A stretch of 64,000 nucleotides of DNA, taken from the NCBI RefSeq assembly GCF_900302495.1, contig NZ_OMKW01000003.1:124001-188000 (forward strand), read 5' to 3'. Origin of the DNA: Pontivivens insulae. GTDB taxonomy: Bacteria > Pseudomonadota > Alphaproteobacteria > Rhodobacterales > Rhodobacteraceae. The position numbers and the translations under genes were made by a program. Positions 1 to 9,279 of the stretch are shown in pieces. Position 1 is the stretch's first letter. Every line of letters starts with the position of its first letter. The notes beneath the pieces are model-generated. The model did no database searches, had not been told where the DNA came from, and saw only the letters and a list, made by a program, of their open reading frames with translations.

Positions 1-1004
1 GTGCGCAGGTCATTCTCCCAGAAGAACTTCGCGTCCGCCAGACGGGCCGCGAGCACCTTGCCGTTGCCCGCCAGGATCGTCGCACCATCGTCCGCAGTCG
101 TTCGGTTGGCGACCGTCACATATTTCACGATCTTGCCCGTGCCCGGATCGCGGACGGAAAAGAACTTCTGATGCTCTTTCATGGAGGTCTGGAGCACCTC
201 GGGCGGTAGCTCCAGAAAATCTTCGCCAATCGCGCCCATCAGCGGCACCGGCCATTCGACGAGGCCCGCAACCTCAGCCAACAGGCCCTTATCCTCGACC
301 ACTTCAAGCCCTTGGGCGAAGGCCATATTCGTCGCCTCGGCCCAGATCATGTCCGCCCGCTCGGCAGCATCCAACACCACATGGGCGCGCTTGAGCTTGG
401 CGGCGTAATCCTCGAACCCGGTGACGGCGAAGCGGCCCGGCGAGAGGAAGCGGTGCCCTTCCGTCGTGTCCCCCGACACGATCCCGTCCACGTCGAGCGG
501 CACGACCTGCGCGCCTTCCTCCGTCGAGAGGATGGCGAGGATCGAATGCAGCGGACGCACCCAGCGCAGGCTGCCCGCGCCCCAGCGCATGGACTTCGGC
601 CAAGGGAAATTGCGAACCGTCTTTTCCAGCACCTCCGCCACGATGTCAGCGGCGGGGCGCCCGGCCTTCTCGACCACGGCAAAATAGACCTGACCTTTCT
701 TGTCGTCGCGCACCTCAAGCTGGTCTTTGGTCAACCCGGTGGAGCGTAAGAAACCCTCCAGCGCCGTTTCCGGCGCATCGACGCGGGGGCCCTTACGCTC
801 TTCCCGCAGGGTTGGGCTTTCGGCCAACAGATCTTCAACGGCGAGGGTCAGGCGGCGCGGCGTCGCGAAGGCAGCGGCCCCGGCATAGGTCAGCCCAGCC
901 TCCACCATGCCATCGGTCATCAGACGGCGCAGATCATCTGCGGCCTTCGCCTGCATGCGGGCGGGGATCTCTTCGGAGAACAGCTCAATCAGAAGGTCAG
1001 GCAT
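1..1004 (-). CDS. glyS: Glycine-tRNA ligase beta subunit, 3' end outside the window
   Basis: The reading frame opens with ATG at 1004 and stays open to the left edge, so about the first 334 residues are present and the C-terminal half is missing. The N-terminus (MPDLLIELFSEEIPARM) is the typical start of GlyS, the beta chain of the alpha2-beta2 bacterial glycyl-tRNA synthetase, which charges tRNA-Gly in the cytoplasm. The start overlaps the stop of the upstream small gene in a TGATG arrangement. It is the last gene of a minus-strand operon that begins with glyQ, which encodes the partner subunit. Identification is confident; only the truncation by the window limits it. Confidence 0.95.
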   Translation of the reverse strand, partial: MPDLLIELFSEEIPARMQAKAADDLRRLMTDGMVEAGLTYAGAAAFATPRRLTLAVEDLLAESPTLREERKGPRVDAPETALEGFLRSTGLTKDQLEVRDDKKGQVYFAVVEKAGRPAADIVAEVLEKTVRNFPWPKSMRWGAGSLRWVRPLHSILAILSTEEGAQVVPLDVDGIVSGDTTEGHRFLSPGRFAVTGFEDYAAKLKRAHVVLDAAERADMIWAEATNMAFAQGLEVVEDKGLLAEVAGLVEWPVPLMGAIGEDFLELPPEVLQTSMKEHQKFFSVRDPGTGKIVKYVTVANRTTADDGATILAGNGKVLAARLADAKFFWENDLR

Positions 1005-1447
1005 CAGCTTTCCCTGTAGTGGCGCCACAGATAGGCGCGGCCATCGGGGTAGACGGCGATGAATCTCAGAATTTCGTACTCAAACGCGCCCTCGGGCGTC
1101 TCGTCGCCTGCAAGGTAGGCGGTGGCGAGACCCGCTTCGAGGTCGCTGGCAATCTGCTCTGCCTCGAAACAGTCAAACCAACCGGGCGCGACCAGAGGGT
1201 CAGGGTTCGGAGCGGGCGGCAGATCGGTGAAGTCAGCCGGGTCGACGGTGAAGCACGCGCGCAGCTTGTTCGGAGAGGTATCCGCATCAATGCCGCGCCA
1301 GTCCGTCACGGGGATCTCGACACCACCGGCCATCACGCTGTCGGCCTCCGTCTCCTCATAGAAGGCGTAGACCTGAAAATACCAAAGCGCCACACCAAAG
1401 ATCAGCGCGAAGCCCACGAAAAGCGACATGAAGAGCTTGCCGTTCAT
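1004..1447 (-). CDS. DUF6446-like membrane-anchored protein
   Basis: This is a 147-residue protein with one N-terminal hydrophobic segment (about residues 5-27), probably an uncleaved signal anchor. An acidic soluble part follows that would face the periplasm and carries a Cys pair (around residues 65 and 93). It matches my memory of the rhodobacteral DUF6446 family, which is commonly found inside glyQ-glyS operons; no biochemical role is known. Its ATG overlaps the stop of the VOC gene (ATGA) and its stop overlaps the glyS start (TGATG). It is therefore translated within the glycyl-tRNA synthetase operon. The family name is recalled rather than searched. Confidence 0.8.
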   Translation of the reverse strand: MNGKLFMSLFVGFALIFGVALWYFQVYAFYEETEADSVMAGGVEIPVTDWRGIDADTSPNKLRACFTVDPADFTDLPPAPNPDPLVAPGWFDCFEAEQIASDLEAGLATAYLAGDETPEGAFEYEILRFIAVYPDGRAYLWRHYRES

Positions 1448-1800
1448 GTGTCCACTCCGAAACAGAGAACGTTTCCATCCGGGTCCGCGACTTCAATCTC
1501 GGTCATGCCGTATTCGGTGGCCGTCGGCCCGCTGAAGGATGTGCCCGCGGCGCGCAAGCGCCCGGCCACTTCGCCAATATCCGTCGTGTGGAAATAGGCG
1601 CGCCAGCGGTCATAGGGTGCCTCGGCCCCTTGCCATGCTTCTAGGAAGACGCGTGCTGGCCCATGGCGGAAGATGCCAAAGCCGACGACCGGATCACCCG
1701 CCTCCTCCATCACCGAAAACCCCAGAACGTCCACGTAGAACGCCTTCGCCCGCGGATAGTCACTGACCCGCAGCACCGGTATGCCAGACGTGAGGTTCAC
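1444..1800 (-). CDS. VOC (glyoxalase/bleomycin-resistance) superfamily protein
   Basis: A 118-residue single-domain VOC protein. The GTG at 1800 is chosen as start because it overlaps the glyQ stop (GTGA) and gives the usual opening of this fold ([16 protein letters not shown]). A longer in-frame extension inside glyQ looks like shadow sequence. The C-terminal metal-site strand [15 protein letters not shown] contains the conserved Glu and the DPDGN turn. Members are metal-dependent isomerases, dioxygenases or resistance proteins. Nothing here fixes the substrate. The four-gene operon places it between the glycyl-tRNA synthetase subunits without an evident functional link. Confidence 0.85.
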   Translation of the reverse strand: MNLTSGIPVLRVSDYPRAKAFYVDVLGFSVMEEAGDPVVGFGIFRHGPARVFLEAWQGAEAPYDRWRAYFHTTDIGEVAGRLRAAGTSFSGPTATEYGMTEIEVADPDGNVLCFGVDT

Positions 1801-2717
1801 GCCGCATACCCCCCCGCCTCGGTCTGCACGAACGCATCGGCACATTGCTTGGCGAGTGCGCGGACGCGGCCGATATAGGCCTGCCGCTCGGTCACGGAGA
1901 TCACGCCGCGCGCGTCGAGCAGGTTGAAGATGTGGCTGGCCTTGATGCACTGGTCATAGGCGGGGTGCGCCATGACGATGCGCTTGCCGGTCTTCGGGTC
2001 CTCATGCGGAGCGGCGAGAATGCGGGCGCATTCCGCCTCCGCCTCCACGAAATGGTCTAGCAGGGTCGCGGTGTCGGCGACGTCGAAATTCCAGCGGGAA
2101 TATTCCTGCTCGGTCTGCCGGAAAACGTCACCATAGCTGAGCGCAATCGGCGCGTCGGGGTCGTTGAACGGCATGTCCATGACGTGATCAACGCCGAGGA
2201 TATACATCGCCAGACGCTCCAACCCGTAGGTCAACTCACCCGAGACCGGCTTGCAATCATGGCCGCCGACCTGCTGGAAATAGGTGAACTGGGAGACCTC
2301 CATCCCGTCGCACCAGACCTCCCATCCGAGGCCCCAGGCGCCCAGCGTCGGGCTCTCCCAATCATCCTCGACAAAGCGGATGTCGTGCAGGTCCATGTCG
2401 ATGCCGATGGCGCGCAAGCTGCCCAGATAGAGCTCCTGCAAATTCGGCGGGCTCGGTTTGATGAGCACCTGATACTGGTAGTAATGCTGGAGCCGGTTGG
2501 GGTTTTCCCCATAACGCCCATCGGTTGGACGGCGGGACGGCTGCACATAGGCCGCGGCCCAAGCGTTGGAGCCGAGGCTGCGCAAGGTCGTTGCAGGATG
2601 GAACGTCCCCGCGCCGACCTCCATGTCGTAGGGCTGCATGATCGCACAGCCCTTGCCCGCCCAATAGGACTGTAGGCGCAGGATGATCTCCTGAAAGGAA
2701 CGGGGGCGATCGGCCAT
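1797..2717 (-). CDS. glyQ: Glycine-tRNA ligase alpha subunit
   Basis: A 306-residue class II aminoacyl-tRNA synthetase catalytic subunit. The start is the ATG at 2717 ([16 protein letters not shown]); five further codons upstream (MRRLA) would add nothing conserved. Diagnostic GlyQ stretches include the [20 protein letters not shown] segment near residues 26-45 and [20 protein letters not shown] that follows. Together with GlyS it forms the heterotetramer that makes glycyl-tRNA. First gene of the minus-strand glyQ-VOC-DUF6446-glyS operon. Confidence 0.97.
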   Translation of the reverse strand: MADRPRSFQEIILRLQSYWAGKGCAIMQPYDMEVGAGTFHPATTLRSLGSNAWAAAYVQPSRRPTDGRYGENPNRLQHYYQYQVLIKPSPPNLQELYLGSLRAIGIDMDLHDIRFVEDDWESPTLGAWGLGWEVWCDGMEVSQFTYFQQVGGHDCKPVSGELTYGLERLAMYILGVDHVMDMPFNDPDAPIALSYGDVFRQTEQEYSRWNFDVADTATLLDHFVEAEAECARILAAPHEDPKTGKRIVMAHPAYDQCIKASHIFNLLDARGVISVTERQAYIGRVRALAKQCADAFVQTEAGGYAA

Positions 2718-3106
2718 GGCAAGTCTCCGCATGAAATCGCCGCCCTTATGCCATAGCCCGGCGCAGGGTCAATGCGTCAGGGTATGTGGGCGGGACGCAC
2801 CCCGGACCGCCCAAGGCCGTCTCGCCCTCCGCTGGGAGAGAGAGTGCGATAGGAAAGGAGAACGCCCCGGACCTGATCCGGGGTCCCTGCCTGCTGAAAG
2901 CGGTCCGGCTCAAGGCCGGGAAGTGCGCATGGACATGAGCCCGATACGATCAATTCGAATAGCGCCGTTCAGAGGGGTGGCGCAGTCGCGCCGCCCCGTG
3001 GGGGCGGAACGGCGCGGCGCAACAGTTCCTGTTGCGCGGGTGAGTTGTTCTGAGCGGTGCGGTCATCGGGTAAAGAGAACGGCTGACCGACAACCCTCAG
3101 CCCTGC
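2718..3106. other. Intergenic region with three palindromes (REP-like)
   Basis: No convincing gene lies between the glyQ start and the stop of the TPP enzyme. Three inverted repeats stand out. CCCCGGA/TCCGGGG lies at 2865-2883 with a 5-nt loop. CCGCCCC/GGGGCGG lies at 2991-3007 with a 3-nt loop. GCGCAACAG/CTGTTGCGC lies at 3017-3037 with a 3-nt loop. The first resembles the dispersed CCCCGGA..TCCGGGG palindromes I recall from many alphaproteobacterial genomes. The others could stabilise or terminate transcripts. The glyQ promoter should lie at the left of this stretch. Confidence 0.5.
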
Positions 3107-4690
3107 TTAGTCCCCAATCTCGGGCGTCACGCGGATCAGCGTCGGACCATTGGCCCGCAATGCCTCTGAAATCGTTCCGGGCAATTCAGCCAAAGTATCA
3201 GGCTGCTTGAAATCAATGCCATAGGCCCGCGCCAGAAGCCCGAATTTGGGGTTCTTTGCGATCACATTATTGGGCGCGATCTGCGCCTCGATCATGCATT
3301 CCTCAATCTCGGCCAGTTTGCCGTTGTCCCAGAGCAGAACAGCCAAAGGCAGCTTGCGCTCGGCGAGCGTACCCAGTTCCTGAATGGTGTATTGCAGCCC
3401 GCTATCGCCAACTATCGCGAGCACCGGACGATCGGGCATCGCGACCTTCGCCCCGATCGCGGCAGGCAGACCATAGCCCAGCGTGCCATAGCCGACCGGA
3501 TGAAACCAACGCCCGCCCTTGCGCAGGCCCACAACCTCTTTGGCGAGGTAGGCAAGCTGCGTCATATCCGACAGCACCATCACATTGGAGGGCAGCGCCT
3601 CCACAAGTGCCGGAATGATCCGCGCCGGGCCTGGGCGCTCTGCCAAGGCAGTTGAGACGAGCCATTCGCGCGTTTGTGTCACTTCAGAATGCGACCAGCG
3701 CGAGAATGGCGATTTCAGCTTACCAATCAACGCATTGGCAAAGGCCGCAGCATCCGAGACGATGGGCAGCGCGACGCTGTGTAAATCGTCAAAACGTGTC
3801 GGGTCTATATCGACACGGATCAGAGGGCAATCATGGCCCAATGTGTCGCGCCAAAGATCCGTCTCCGCCAACTCCGTGCCAATCGCCAGCACCAGATCGG
3901 CAGTCGCAAAAACCTCTTTGCTGCCGGGCCGCGCAAGCGTCGCGCCTAACGAGAGCGGATGATCCTCGCCCAGCAGACCCCGCGCAGCATAGGTCGGGAA
4001 GAAAGGGACGCGGGCCTTTTCCACAAGCTCGGTCAGAGGGGCCACCGCATCACGGCATCCGCCCCCGATCACCAGAACCGGGCGCTTTGCCGCGCTCAAC
4101 ATCTCGGCCACATCGGAGATCTGTCCGGGCTGTGCCATCGGGCGTCGCGGCAGCGCACGCGGGGTCGGGGCCGGATCTGCGGGCGCCCCGATGACATCGA
4201 GCGGCACCTGAATATGAACCGGGCGGGGTCGGCCCGCCGCAAACATTGCAAAGGCGCGGTCAAGCAATTGCCACATGCGTTCCGGCGTATCGGCGGTTTG
4301 CGACCAGGCGCAAACGGCGCGCGCAGCCCCTTCCTGATCGCGCAACTCGTGCAAGCGGCCCAGCCCACGTCCCTTCTCGGCACTGGGGAGCACAATCGAG
4401 ATCACGATCATCGGCACGCTGTCGGAATAGGCCTGTCCCATTGGTGTCATGATGTTCGTCAGGCCCGGGCCGGAGATCACAAAGGCAACACCGGGCTTGC
4501 CGCTGGCGCGCGCATATCCATCGGCCATGAAGCCCGCGCCCTGCTCGTGCCGCGCAAGGACGTGACGCAGACCAGCCTGATGCAGACCGCGATACAGCTC
4601 AATATTATGAACGCCGGGGATGCCAAACACATCGGTGATGCCGCGCGCCTTCAGCGCGTGGGCGATCTGAACGCCAAGGGGTCTTTGCAT
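3107..4690 (-). CDS. Thiamine-pyrophosphate-dependent enzyme, acetolactate synthase-like
   Basis: A 527-residue ThDP enzyme of the acetohydroxyacid synthase/decarboxylase family. The start is ATG 4690, overlapping the trkH stop (TGATG), which gives the typical N-terminus RPLGVQIAHALKARGITDVF. The N-terminal PYR domain has the cofactor-activating Glu in ARHEQGAGFMADGYARASG. The central domain is of the DHS type. The C-terminal PP domain carries the ThDP/Mg motif from GDSGLQYT to the downstream Asn in LLWDNGKL. Close rhodobacteral homologues are often labelled 5-guanidino-2-oxopentanoate decarboxylase (AruI, arginine transaminase pathway). That substrate is plausible but not proven by the sequence. 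Confidence 0.85.
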   Translation of the reverse strand: MQRPLGVQIAHALKARGITDVFGIPGVHNIELYRGLHQAGLRHVLARHEQGAGFMADGYARASGKPGVAFVISGPGLTNIMTPMGQAYSDSVPMIVISIVLPSAEKGRGLGRLHELRDQEGAARAVCAWSQTADTPERMWQLLDRAFAMFAAGRPRPVHIQVPLDVIGAPADPAPTPRALPRRPMAQPGQISDVAEMLSAAKRPVLVIGGGCRDAVAPLTELVEKARVPFFPTYAARGLLGEDHPLSLGATLARPGSKEVFATADLVLAIGTELAETDLWRDTLGHDCPLIRVDIDPTRFDDLHSVALPIVSDAAAFANALIGKLKSPFSRWSHSEVTQTREWLVSTALAERPGPARIIPALVEALPSNVMVLSDMTQLAYLAKEVVGLRKGGRWFHPVGYGTLGYGLPAAIGAKVAMPDRPVLAIVGDSGLQYTIQELGTLAERKLPLAVLLWDNGKLAEIEECMIEAQIAPNNVIAKNPKFGLLARAYGIDFKQPDTLAELPGTISEALRANGPTLIRVTPEIGD

Positions 4691-6138
4691 CAGCCTCTCC
4701 AGAAAGCGACGGTGAACAGGACATAGACGCTCATCAACTCGAGTCGTCCAATCAACATGGCAAAGGCCAGAACCCATTTTGCCTGATCTGGCAACCCACT
4801 GAAATTGCCCGCAGGTCCGATTTCAGGGCCAAGACCGGGGCCGATATTTGCGATTGCCGTTGCGGCACCCGAAACTGCGGTGACCGTATCAAGCCCCATT
4901 AGTCCAAGAATGATGGCAATCGCGCCGAGCGTCAGGATGAACATGACGAAAAAGGCCATGACCGAGGACATCACATCCTCACTGACCGGCCGCCCTTCAT
5001 ATCGTGGCGGAAAGATGCCTGAGGGTGAATGCAGACGGCGCACTTGCGAGCCGACCGCCGCCACGAGCAACTGGAACCGGAACACCTTCACCGAACAACA
5101 CGTGGATCCCGCGCATCCCCCAATCAGGCCGATCAGGAAGATGATTGTGACAGGGAATGCGCCCCAAAGCCAATAATCGTCGCTGGCATAGCCTGTGCCA
5201 GTCATGATGGACGTCGCATTGAACAAGGCCTTGCGGAATGCAGGCTCGCTTGCTTGTCCATTTTCAAAGATCTGCCACAGCGCCAACAGGGCCACGGCCC
5301 CGGTCAGCAGGCCCAGGAACGCATGTATCTGCGTGTCGCGAAAGAGCGGCTGAGCCGTGCCGGCCACCAGCTGAACATACCGCGCGAAAGGCAGGCTCGC
5401 GAGGATCATGAAGACAACGGCGATGTATTCAGCGCCCCCCTCGAATGCGCCGAAGGAGGCATTTTCCGAAGAAAAGCCACCCGTGCTGACTGTGGTCATA
5501 GCATGGGTGATGGCCTCAAACAGGCCCATCCCCGCCCAGCCATAGGTCAAAGCACAAACGATTGTGAGCGACAGGTAGATCCAGAAGATCGAGCCCGCGA
5601 TCTCTGCGGCGCGGGGCAGGATCTTTCCGAATGTATCGAAAGCCTCGGACCTGAAGATCTGCATGCCACCGACTTTCAACATCGGCAGGAAAGCGAGCGC
5701 GAACACAATGATCCCAACGCCCCCCAGCCATTGCATCATCGCGCGCCACAGGTGAATGCCGTCAGAGAGCGGGTCGAGATCGGCGTAGATGGTGGAACCT
5801 GTCGTGGTCAGCCCACTCATCGCCTCAAAGAACGCGTCGGTATAGCTGACCGGATTCGGGCCGATCCACATCGGGATCGCACCAAAGATCGGAAGCGTAA
5901 GCCAACATGCGACCGTCAAAAGAAAGGTTTGCTGGATGCTAAGCCCGCGCGTCCGGCTGTCCTGACAGGTCAGGACCAAACCAACGCCCATCAGAACGGT
6001 CACAAAGGCCGAGATTGCAAAACTATCTGCAGCCGGATCGCCATGCCACCAATCCACCATGAAGGGGAGCAGCATGGCCACGCCCAGCGCGAGGATCAAC
6101 AGGCCAACGACATAGCCAATGGGACGCAAGGAAATCAT
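4690..6138 (-). CDS. trkH: TrkH-family potassium uptake channel subunit
   Basis: A 482-residue polytopic inner-membrane protein. Four pore repeats are visible with the selectivity-filter motifs of TrkH/KtrB: GLTTTGSTI, TVSTGGFSS, MTGTGYAS and NIGPGLGPE. It imports K+ together with cytoplasmic TrkA. No trkA gene lies in the window. The stop overlaps the start of the ThDP enzyme by one base, so the two are translated from one minus-strand transcript, although no functional link is obvious. A strong terminator at 6221-6252 separates it from folE upstream, so it must have its own promoter within about 80 bp. Confidence 0.93.
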   Translation of the reverse strand: MISLRPIGYVVGLLILALGVAMLLPFMVDWWHGDPAADSFAISAFVTVLMGVGLVLTCQDSRTRGLSIQQTFLLTVACWLTLPIFGAIPMWIGPNPVSYTDAFFEAMSGLTTTGSTIYADLDPLSDGIHLWRAMMQWLGGVGIIVFALAFLPMLKVGGMQIFRSEAFDTFGKILPRAAEIAGSIFWIYLSLTIVCALTYGWAGMGLFEAITHAMTTVSTGGFSSENASFGAFEGGAEYIAVVFMILASLPFARYVQLVAGTAQPLFRDTQIHAFLGLLTGAVALLALWQIFENGQASEPAFRKALFNATSIMTGTGYASDDYWLWGAFPVTIIFLIGLIGGCAGSTCCSVKVFRFQLLVAAVGSQVRRLHSPSGIFPPRYEGRPVSEDVMSSVMAFFVMFILTLGAIAIILGLMGLDTVTAVSGAATAIANIGPGLGPEIGPAGNFSGLPDQAKWVLAFAMLIGRLELMSVYVLFTVAFWRG

Positions 6139-6220
6139 GGGTCCGAGCCTTCGCCCCCCCTGCGTCCAGTGTCAAGCGAGGGCTGCAACCGCAGATCCAG
6201 CGAGAGTTCGTGCGAAAAAA

Positions 6221-6252
6221 GTAGAAACGCCGCACAAAAACCGTGCGGCGTT
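6221..6252 (-). terminator. Rho-independent terminator downstream of folE
   Basis: The perfect 10-bp stem AACGCCGCAC/GTGCGGCGTT (6226-6235 and 6243-6252) has a 7-nt loop. Read on the minus strand, it is followed a few bases later by six consecutive T. It lies about 40 bp after the folE stop and ends that monocistronic transcript before trkH. Confidence 0.85.
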
Positions 6253-6291
6253 CATGGGTCTTGCAAACACTCGACTACAGGTGTGCTCAGC

Positions 6292-6927
6292 TCAACTCAT
6301 CCGGTTGGTCGGGTTGCCAATGACGGACAGGAATTCTTTGCGTGTCGCGGGATCATCGCGGAATGCGCCAAGCATTGTCGACGTCACCATAGAAACGCCC
6401 GGCTTGTGAACGCCGCGGGTCGACATGCAGTGATGCTCGCCTTCCAGAACCACGGCGACACCATGCGGCTGGAGCGTTTCCATCAGCACCTGCGCCACCT
6501 GCGCATTCATCTTTTCCTGCACCTGCAAACGCTTTGCGAAGGCGTCGACAACGCGGGCCAGCTTCGAAATGCCGACAACGCGCCCATTGGGGATGTAGCC
6601 GACATGGGCCTTGCCGATGATCGGAGCCATGTGATGCTCGCAGTAGCTCTCAAACCGGATATCGCGCAGCACAACCATTTCGTCATAGCCCTCAACCTCC
6701 TCGAAGGTGCGTTGGAGCATTTCAACCGGATCCTCGTCATAACCGCGGAACCAGTCGCCATAGGCCTTTGTCACCCGCTTGGGTGTGTCGAGAAGGCCCT
6801 CCCGCTCGGGATCATCGCCCGCCCATCGAAGCAGCGTGCGCACGGCCTCTTCAGCCTGCTCGCGCGTTGGACGGGCCACCGGGGCGTCATCGCGTTCCGT
6901 GTTGAATTCGGGATCATGGGCGTTCAT
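6292..6927 (-). CDS. folE: GTP cyclohydrolase I (FolE type)
   Basis: A 211-residue enzyme that converts GTP to 7,8-dihydroneopterin triphosphate, the first step of folate synthesis, in the cytoplasm as a toroid-shaped homodecamer. The zinc-site motif [20 protein letters not shown] supplies Cys and His ligands. The second motif [16 protein letters not shown] contains the third Cys ligand. Length is normal for bacterial FolE. It is monocistronic, with a strong terminator just downstream. The ATG at 6927 is preceded by an AGGAGA ribosome site. Confidence 0.97.
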   Translation of the reverse strand: MNAHDPEFNTERDDAPVARPTREQAEEAVRTLLRWAGDDPEREGLLDTPKRVTKAYGDWFRGYDEDPVEMLQRTFEEVEGYDEMVVLRDIRFESYCEHHMAPIIGKAHVGYIPNGRVVGISKLARVVDAFAKRLQVQEKMNAQVAQVLMETLQPHGVAVVLEGEHHCMSTRGVHKPGVSMVTSTMLGAFRDDPATRKEFLSVIGNPTNRMS

Positions 6928-7143
6928 GTGGTCTCTCCTGAGACGACTGGCCCCGTGCCAGTCTTGTGTAGTGTGCTTACGATAGCCTTTTCGCTTTGGA
7001 TCAGGTGTTCCGTATTTGCGTAATTACCACCAAGCGGCGGAAAAAACTGCATCAAATAACGCTCAATACTGCGTGATTAGCGCCATTTGCACAGCATCGG
7101 GAAACAAGCGCTCCAATACCGCGACAATCTGCCCCCGCTCAAA

Positions 7144-8319
7144 TCAGACGGCACTCAGCGCCTGAGAAAGGTCACTGATCAGGTCATCTGCATCTTCTAG
7201 GCCGATAGAAATGCGGACAGTCCCTGGCGTAATGCCAAGGGCCAGACGCTGATCCTCGGTCAGGCGTTGGTGGGTTGTGGTGGATGGGTGCGTCAGGATC
7301 GTGCGCGCATCGCCAAGATTGTTGGAAATCACACCGACCTTCGCCGCATTCAGGAACCGGAACGCCTCCTCCTTGCCCGCGAGCTGAACCGCCAGCATCG
7401 TGCCGCCGGTCTCCATCTGTCGGGCGCTTACCTCATGTTGAGGGTGATCGGTCCGTCCGGGATAGAGAACTTGCGCAACCGCATCATGTTCAGCCAGGGC
7501 ATCTGCAACCTTAGCCGCCGTTGCGGCCTGCGCGCGCACCCGCAAGTCGAGCGTTGTGAGACCGTTGAGCATCACCCATGCATTGAAAGGCGATAGCGCG
7601 CCGCCAGTATGCTTCAGATAGGGTTCTAGGGTGCCGCGAATATAGTCTTCGGTCCCCAGAACCACGCCCCCCAGACAGCGGCCCTGCCCGTCAATATGCT
7701 TGGTTGCAGAATAGATGACGACATCAACACCAAGATCAAAGGCGCGCATGAAGACCGGCGTCGCGAACACATTGTCGGCGACAACCAGAGCACCTTTCGC
7801 ATGGGCAATCTCGGCCACCGCAGCAACGTCAATGACCTCTAGCACCGGATTGGACATGGTCTCAAAGAATACCAGCGTCGTATCATCGCGGACAGCCGCA
7901 CGCCATTGATCAAGATCGGTCCCGTCCACAAAGGTGACCTCGACACCAAACCGGGGGAGCAGGTTCTCAACAATATGCAGGCAGGAGCCGAACAGCGCTT
8001 TGGAACTGACGACATGATCGCCCGCCTTCAGCATCGAGAACAGAGCCCCGTTCACCGCAGCCATCCCGCTGGCGGTCGCGAAAGCGGCCTCTGCCCCTTC
8101 GAGCGCTGCAATCCGATCCTCAAACGCGGCGACGGTCGGATTTCCGTAGCGGGCATAGATGAATTCATCGTCGCCCAGCTCGATGAAGCGCGCCTCAGCG
8201 GCCTCGGCCGAAGGGTAGACAAAGCCCTGGGTCAGATAGATCGCCTCAGCCACCTCGCCATATTGCGAACGGCGAGCCCCCGAATGCACCAGTTTGGTGC
8301 GCGTGTTCCAGTCAGTCAT
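7144..8319 (-). CDS. metZ: O-succinylhomoserine sulfhydrylase
   Basis: A 391-residue fold-type I PLP enzyme of the Cys/Met metabolism family. It replaces the succinyl group of O-succinylhomoserine with sulfide to make homocysteine (direct sulfhydrylation route to methionine). The PLP-binding lysine is in YSATKHIDGQGRCLGG. The N-terminus (TRTKLVHSG) and the typical SNPVLEVIDV segment support MetZ over MetB or MetC. Start ATG 8319 has an AAGGATA ribosome site. The SAM-II riboswitch directly upstream confirms the methionine role and implies repression when S-adenosylmethionine is plentiful. Confidence 0.95.
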   Translation of the reverse strand: MTDWNTRTKLVHSGARRSQYGEVAEAIYLTQGFVYPSAEAAEARFIELGDDEFIYARYGNPTVAAFEDRIAALEGAEAAFATASGMAAVNGALFSMLKAGDHVVSSKALFGSCLHIVENLLPRFGVEVTFVDGTDLDQWRAAVRDDTTLVFFETMSNPVLEVIDVAAVAEIAHAKGALVVADNVFATPVFMRAFDLGVDVVIYSATKHIDGQGRCLGGVVLGTEDYIRGTLEPYLKHTGGALSPFNAWVMLNGLTTLDLRVRAQAATAAKVADALAEHDAVAQVLYPGRTDHPQHEVSARQMETGGTMLAVQLAGKEEAFRFLNAAKVGVISNNLGDARTILTHPSTTTHQRLTEDQRLALGITPGTVRISIGLEDADDLISDLSQALSAV

Positions 8320-8370
8320 GGGATATCCTTTTCCCCTAGCGCGAATGATCGGCCCCGCGCGGGGTCCGAC

Positions 8371-8428
8371 CTCTTTAGCGGCTTGTTTTACGTGGCCCGC
8401 AATCCGGTTCTACAAATCGCCACGGCGT
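8371..8428 (-). promoter_or_regulatory. SAM-II riboswitch in the metZ leader
   Basis: On the minus strand the leader reads CGTGGCGATTTG, a GGATTGCGGGCCACG block and TAAAACAAGCCGCTAAAG. This is the conserved core of the alphaproteobacterial SAM-II (metA) motif. P1 is CGTGG paired with CCACG. The 3' CCGCTAAAG segment forms the pseudoknot that closes on SAM. It ends about 50 nt before the metZ ATG. A GC palindrome (CCCCGCGCGGGG, 8353-8364) sits between aptamer and start codon and could act in the expression platform, though SAM-II usually sequesters the ribosome site. Identification is from recalled consensus. Confidence 0.9.
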
Positions 8429-8568
8429 GACTGATAGGCCCCTGCGTCCCAGCGGTCAATGCGCCGATTGTGCCCTAACGCAAATGTGCAAGGGTCAAGT
8501 CCACGGCAGGGGCTTGCAACTGCTGACCCATAGGGCAAATTACCTGCAATCATGTCGGGAGGGACATT

Positions 8569-9279
8569 ATGAGCGCTGCAATAGAACTCTTTTTCTGGCC
8601 GACGCCAAATGGCTGGAAGGTGTCCATTGCGCTCGAAGAGATGGGTCTGCCCTACAATCTCAATCTGGTGAATATCGGTGCAGGGGATCAGTTCAAACCT
8701 GACTTCCTCAAGATTGCACCGAACAATCGGATGCCTGCGATCATTGATCCTGATGGGCCAGATGGCGCACCGATTTCGATCTTCGAAAGTGGGGCGATCC
8801 TGCAATATCTGGCCCGCAAGACCGGGACATTCTGTGGCAGCACCCAGCGTGAACGGATCGAAGTCGATCAATGGCTGATGTGGCAGATGGGCGGACTGGG
8901 CCCGATGGCCGGACAGGCGCATCACTTCCTTAAATATGCCCCCGCAATGGATCCGCCAAATGACCTGGCCTACGCGAAGGATCGCTACCGCAGCGAGACA
9001 GCCAGGCTCTATGGCGTGCTGGACCGACGGCTTGCAGATCGCGAGTTCGTAGCAGGCGATTTTTTCTCAATCGCGGATATGTCGATCTGGGGATGGGCCT
9101 CGTTGTGGGAGGGGCAGCAGCAAACCCTCGAAGACAAACCAAACATGAAGCGCTGGCTTGAAGCGGTGGGCGCCCGTCCGGGTGTCATTGCAGGCCGCGC
9201 CCTTGCCGCAGAAAAACGCGGTGATTTCAGAAAAGAGAAGGACGCCCAGAACGTCCTCTTCAAAGGAGGCAAATCATGA
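8569..9279 (+). CDS. Glutathione S-transferase family protein
   Basis: A 236-residue cytosolic GST with an N-terminal thioredoxin-fold domain (residues about 5-85, cis-Pro region NRMPAI, then [15 protein letters not shown]) and a helical C-terminal domain. The long linker and [15 protein letters not shown] segment resemble the YghU/YfcG (nu-class) type, which reduce disulfides or peroxides with glutathione. The gene has a good GGAGGG ribosome site. Its stop overlaps the glpK start (ATGA), making it first in a GST-glpK-EamA operon. Confidence 0.88.
   Translation: MSAAIELFFWPTPNGWKVSIALEEMGLPYNLNLVNIGAGDQFKPDFLKIAPNNRMPAIIDPDGPDGAPISIFESGAILQYLARKTGTFCGSTQRERIEVDQWLMWQMGGLGPMAGQAHHFLKYAPAMDPPNDLAYAKDRYRSETARLYGVLDRRLADREFVAGDFFSIADMSIWGWASLWEGQQQTLEDKPNMKRWLEAVGARPGVIAGRALAAEKRGDFRKEKDAQNVLFKGGKS

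Noticed and set aside
5029-7023. Plus-strand open frame of 664 codons across trkH and folE
   Set aside because: It runs antisense through two well-recognised genes and the terminator between them, has biased composition (rich in His, Gln, Arg) and no family resemblance.
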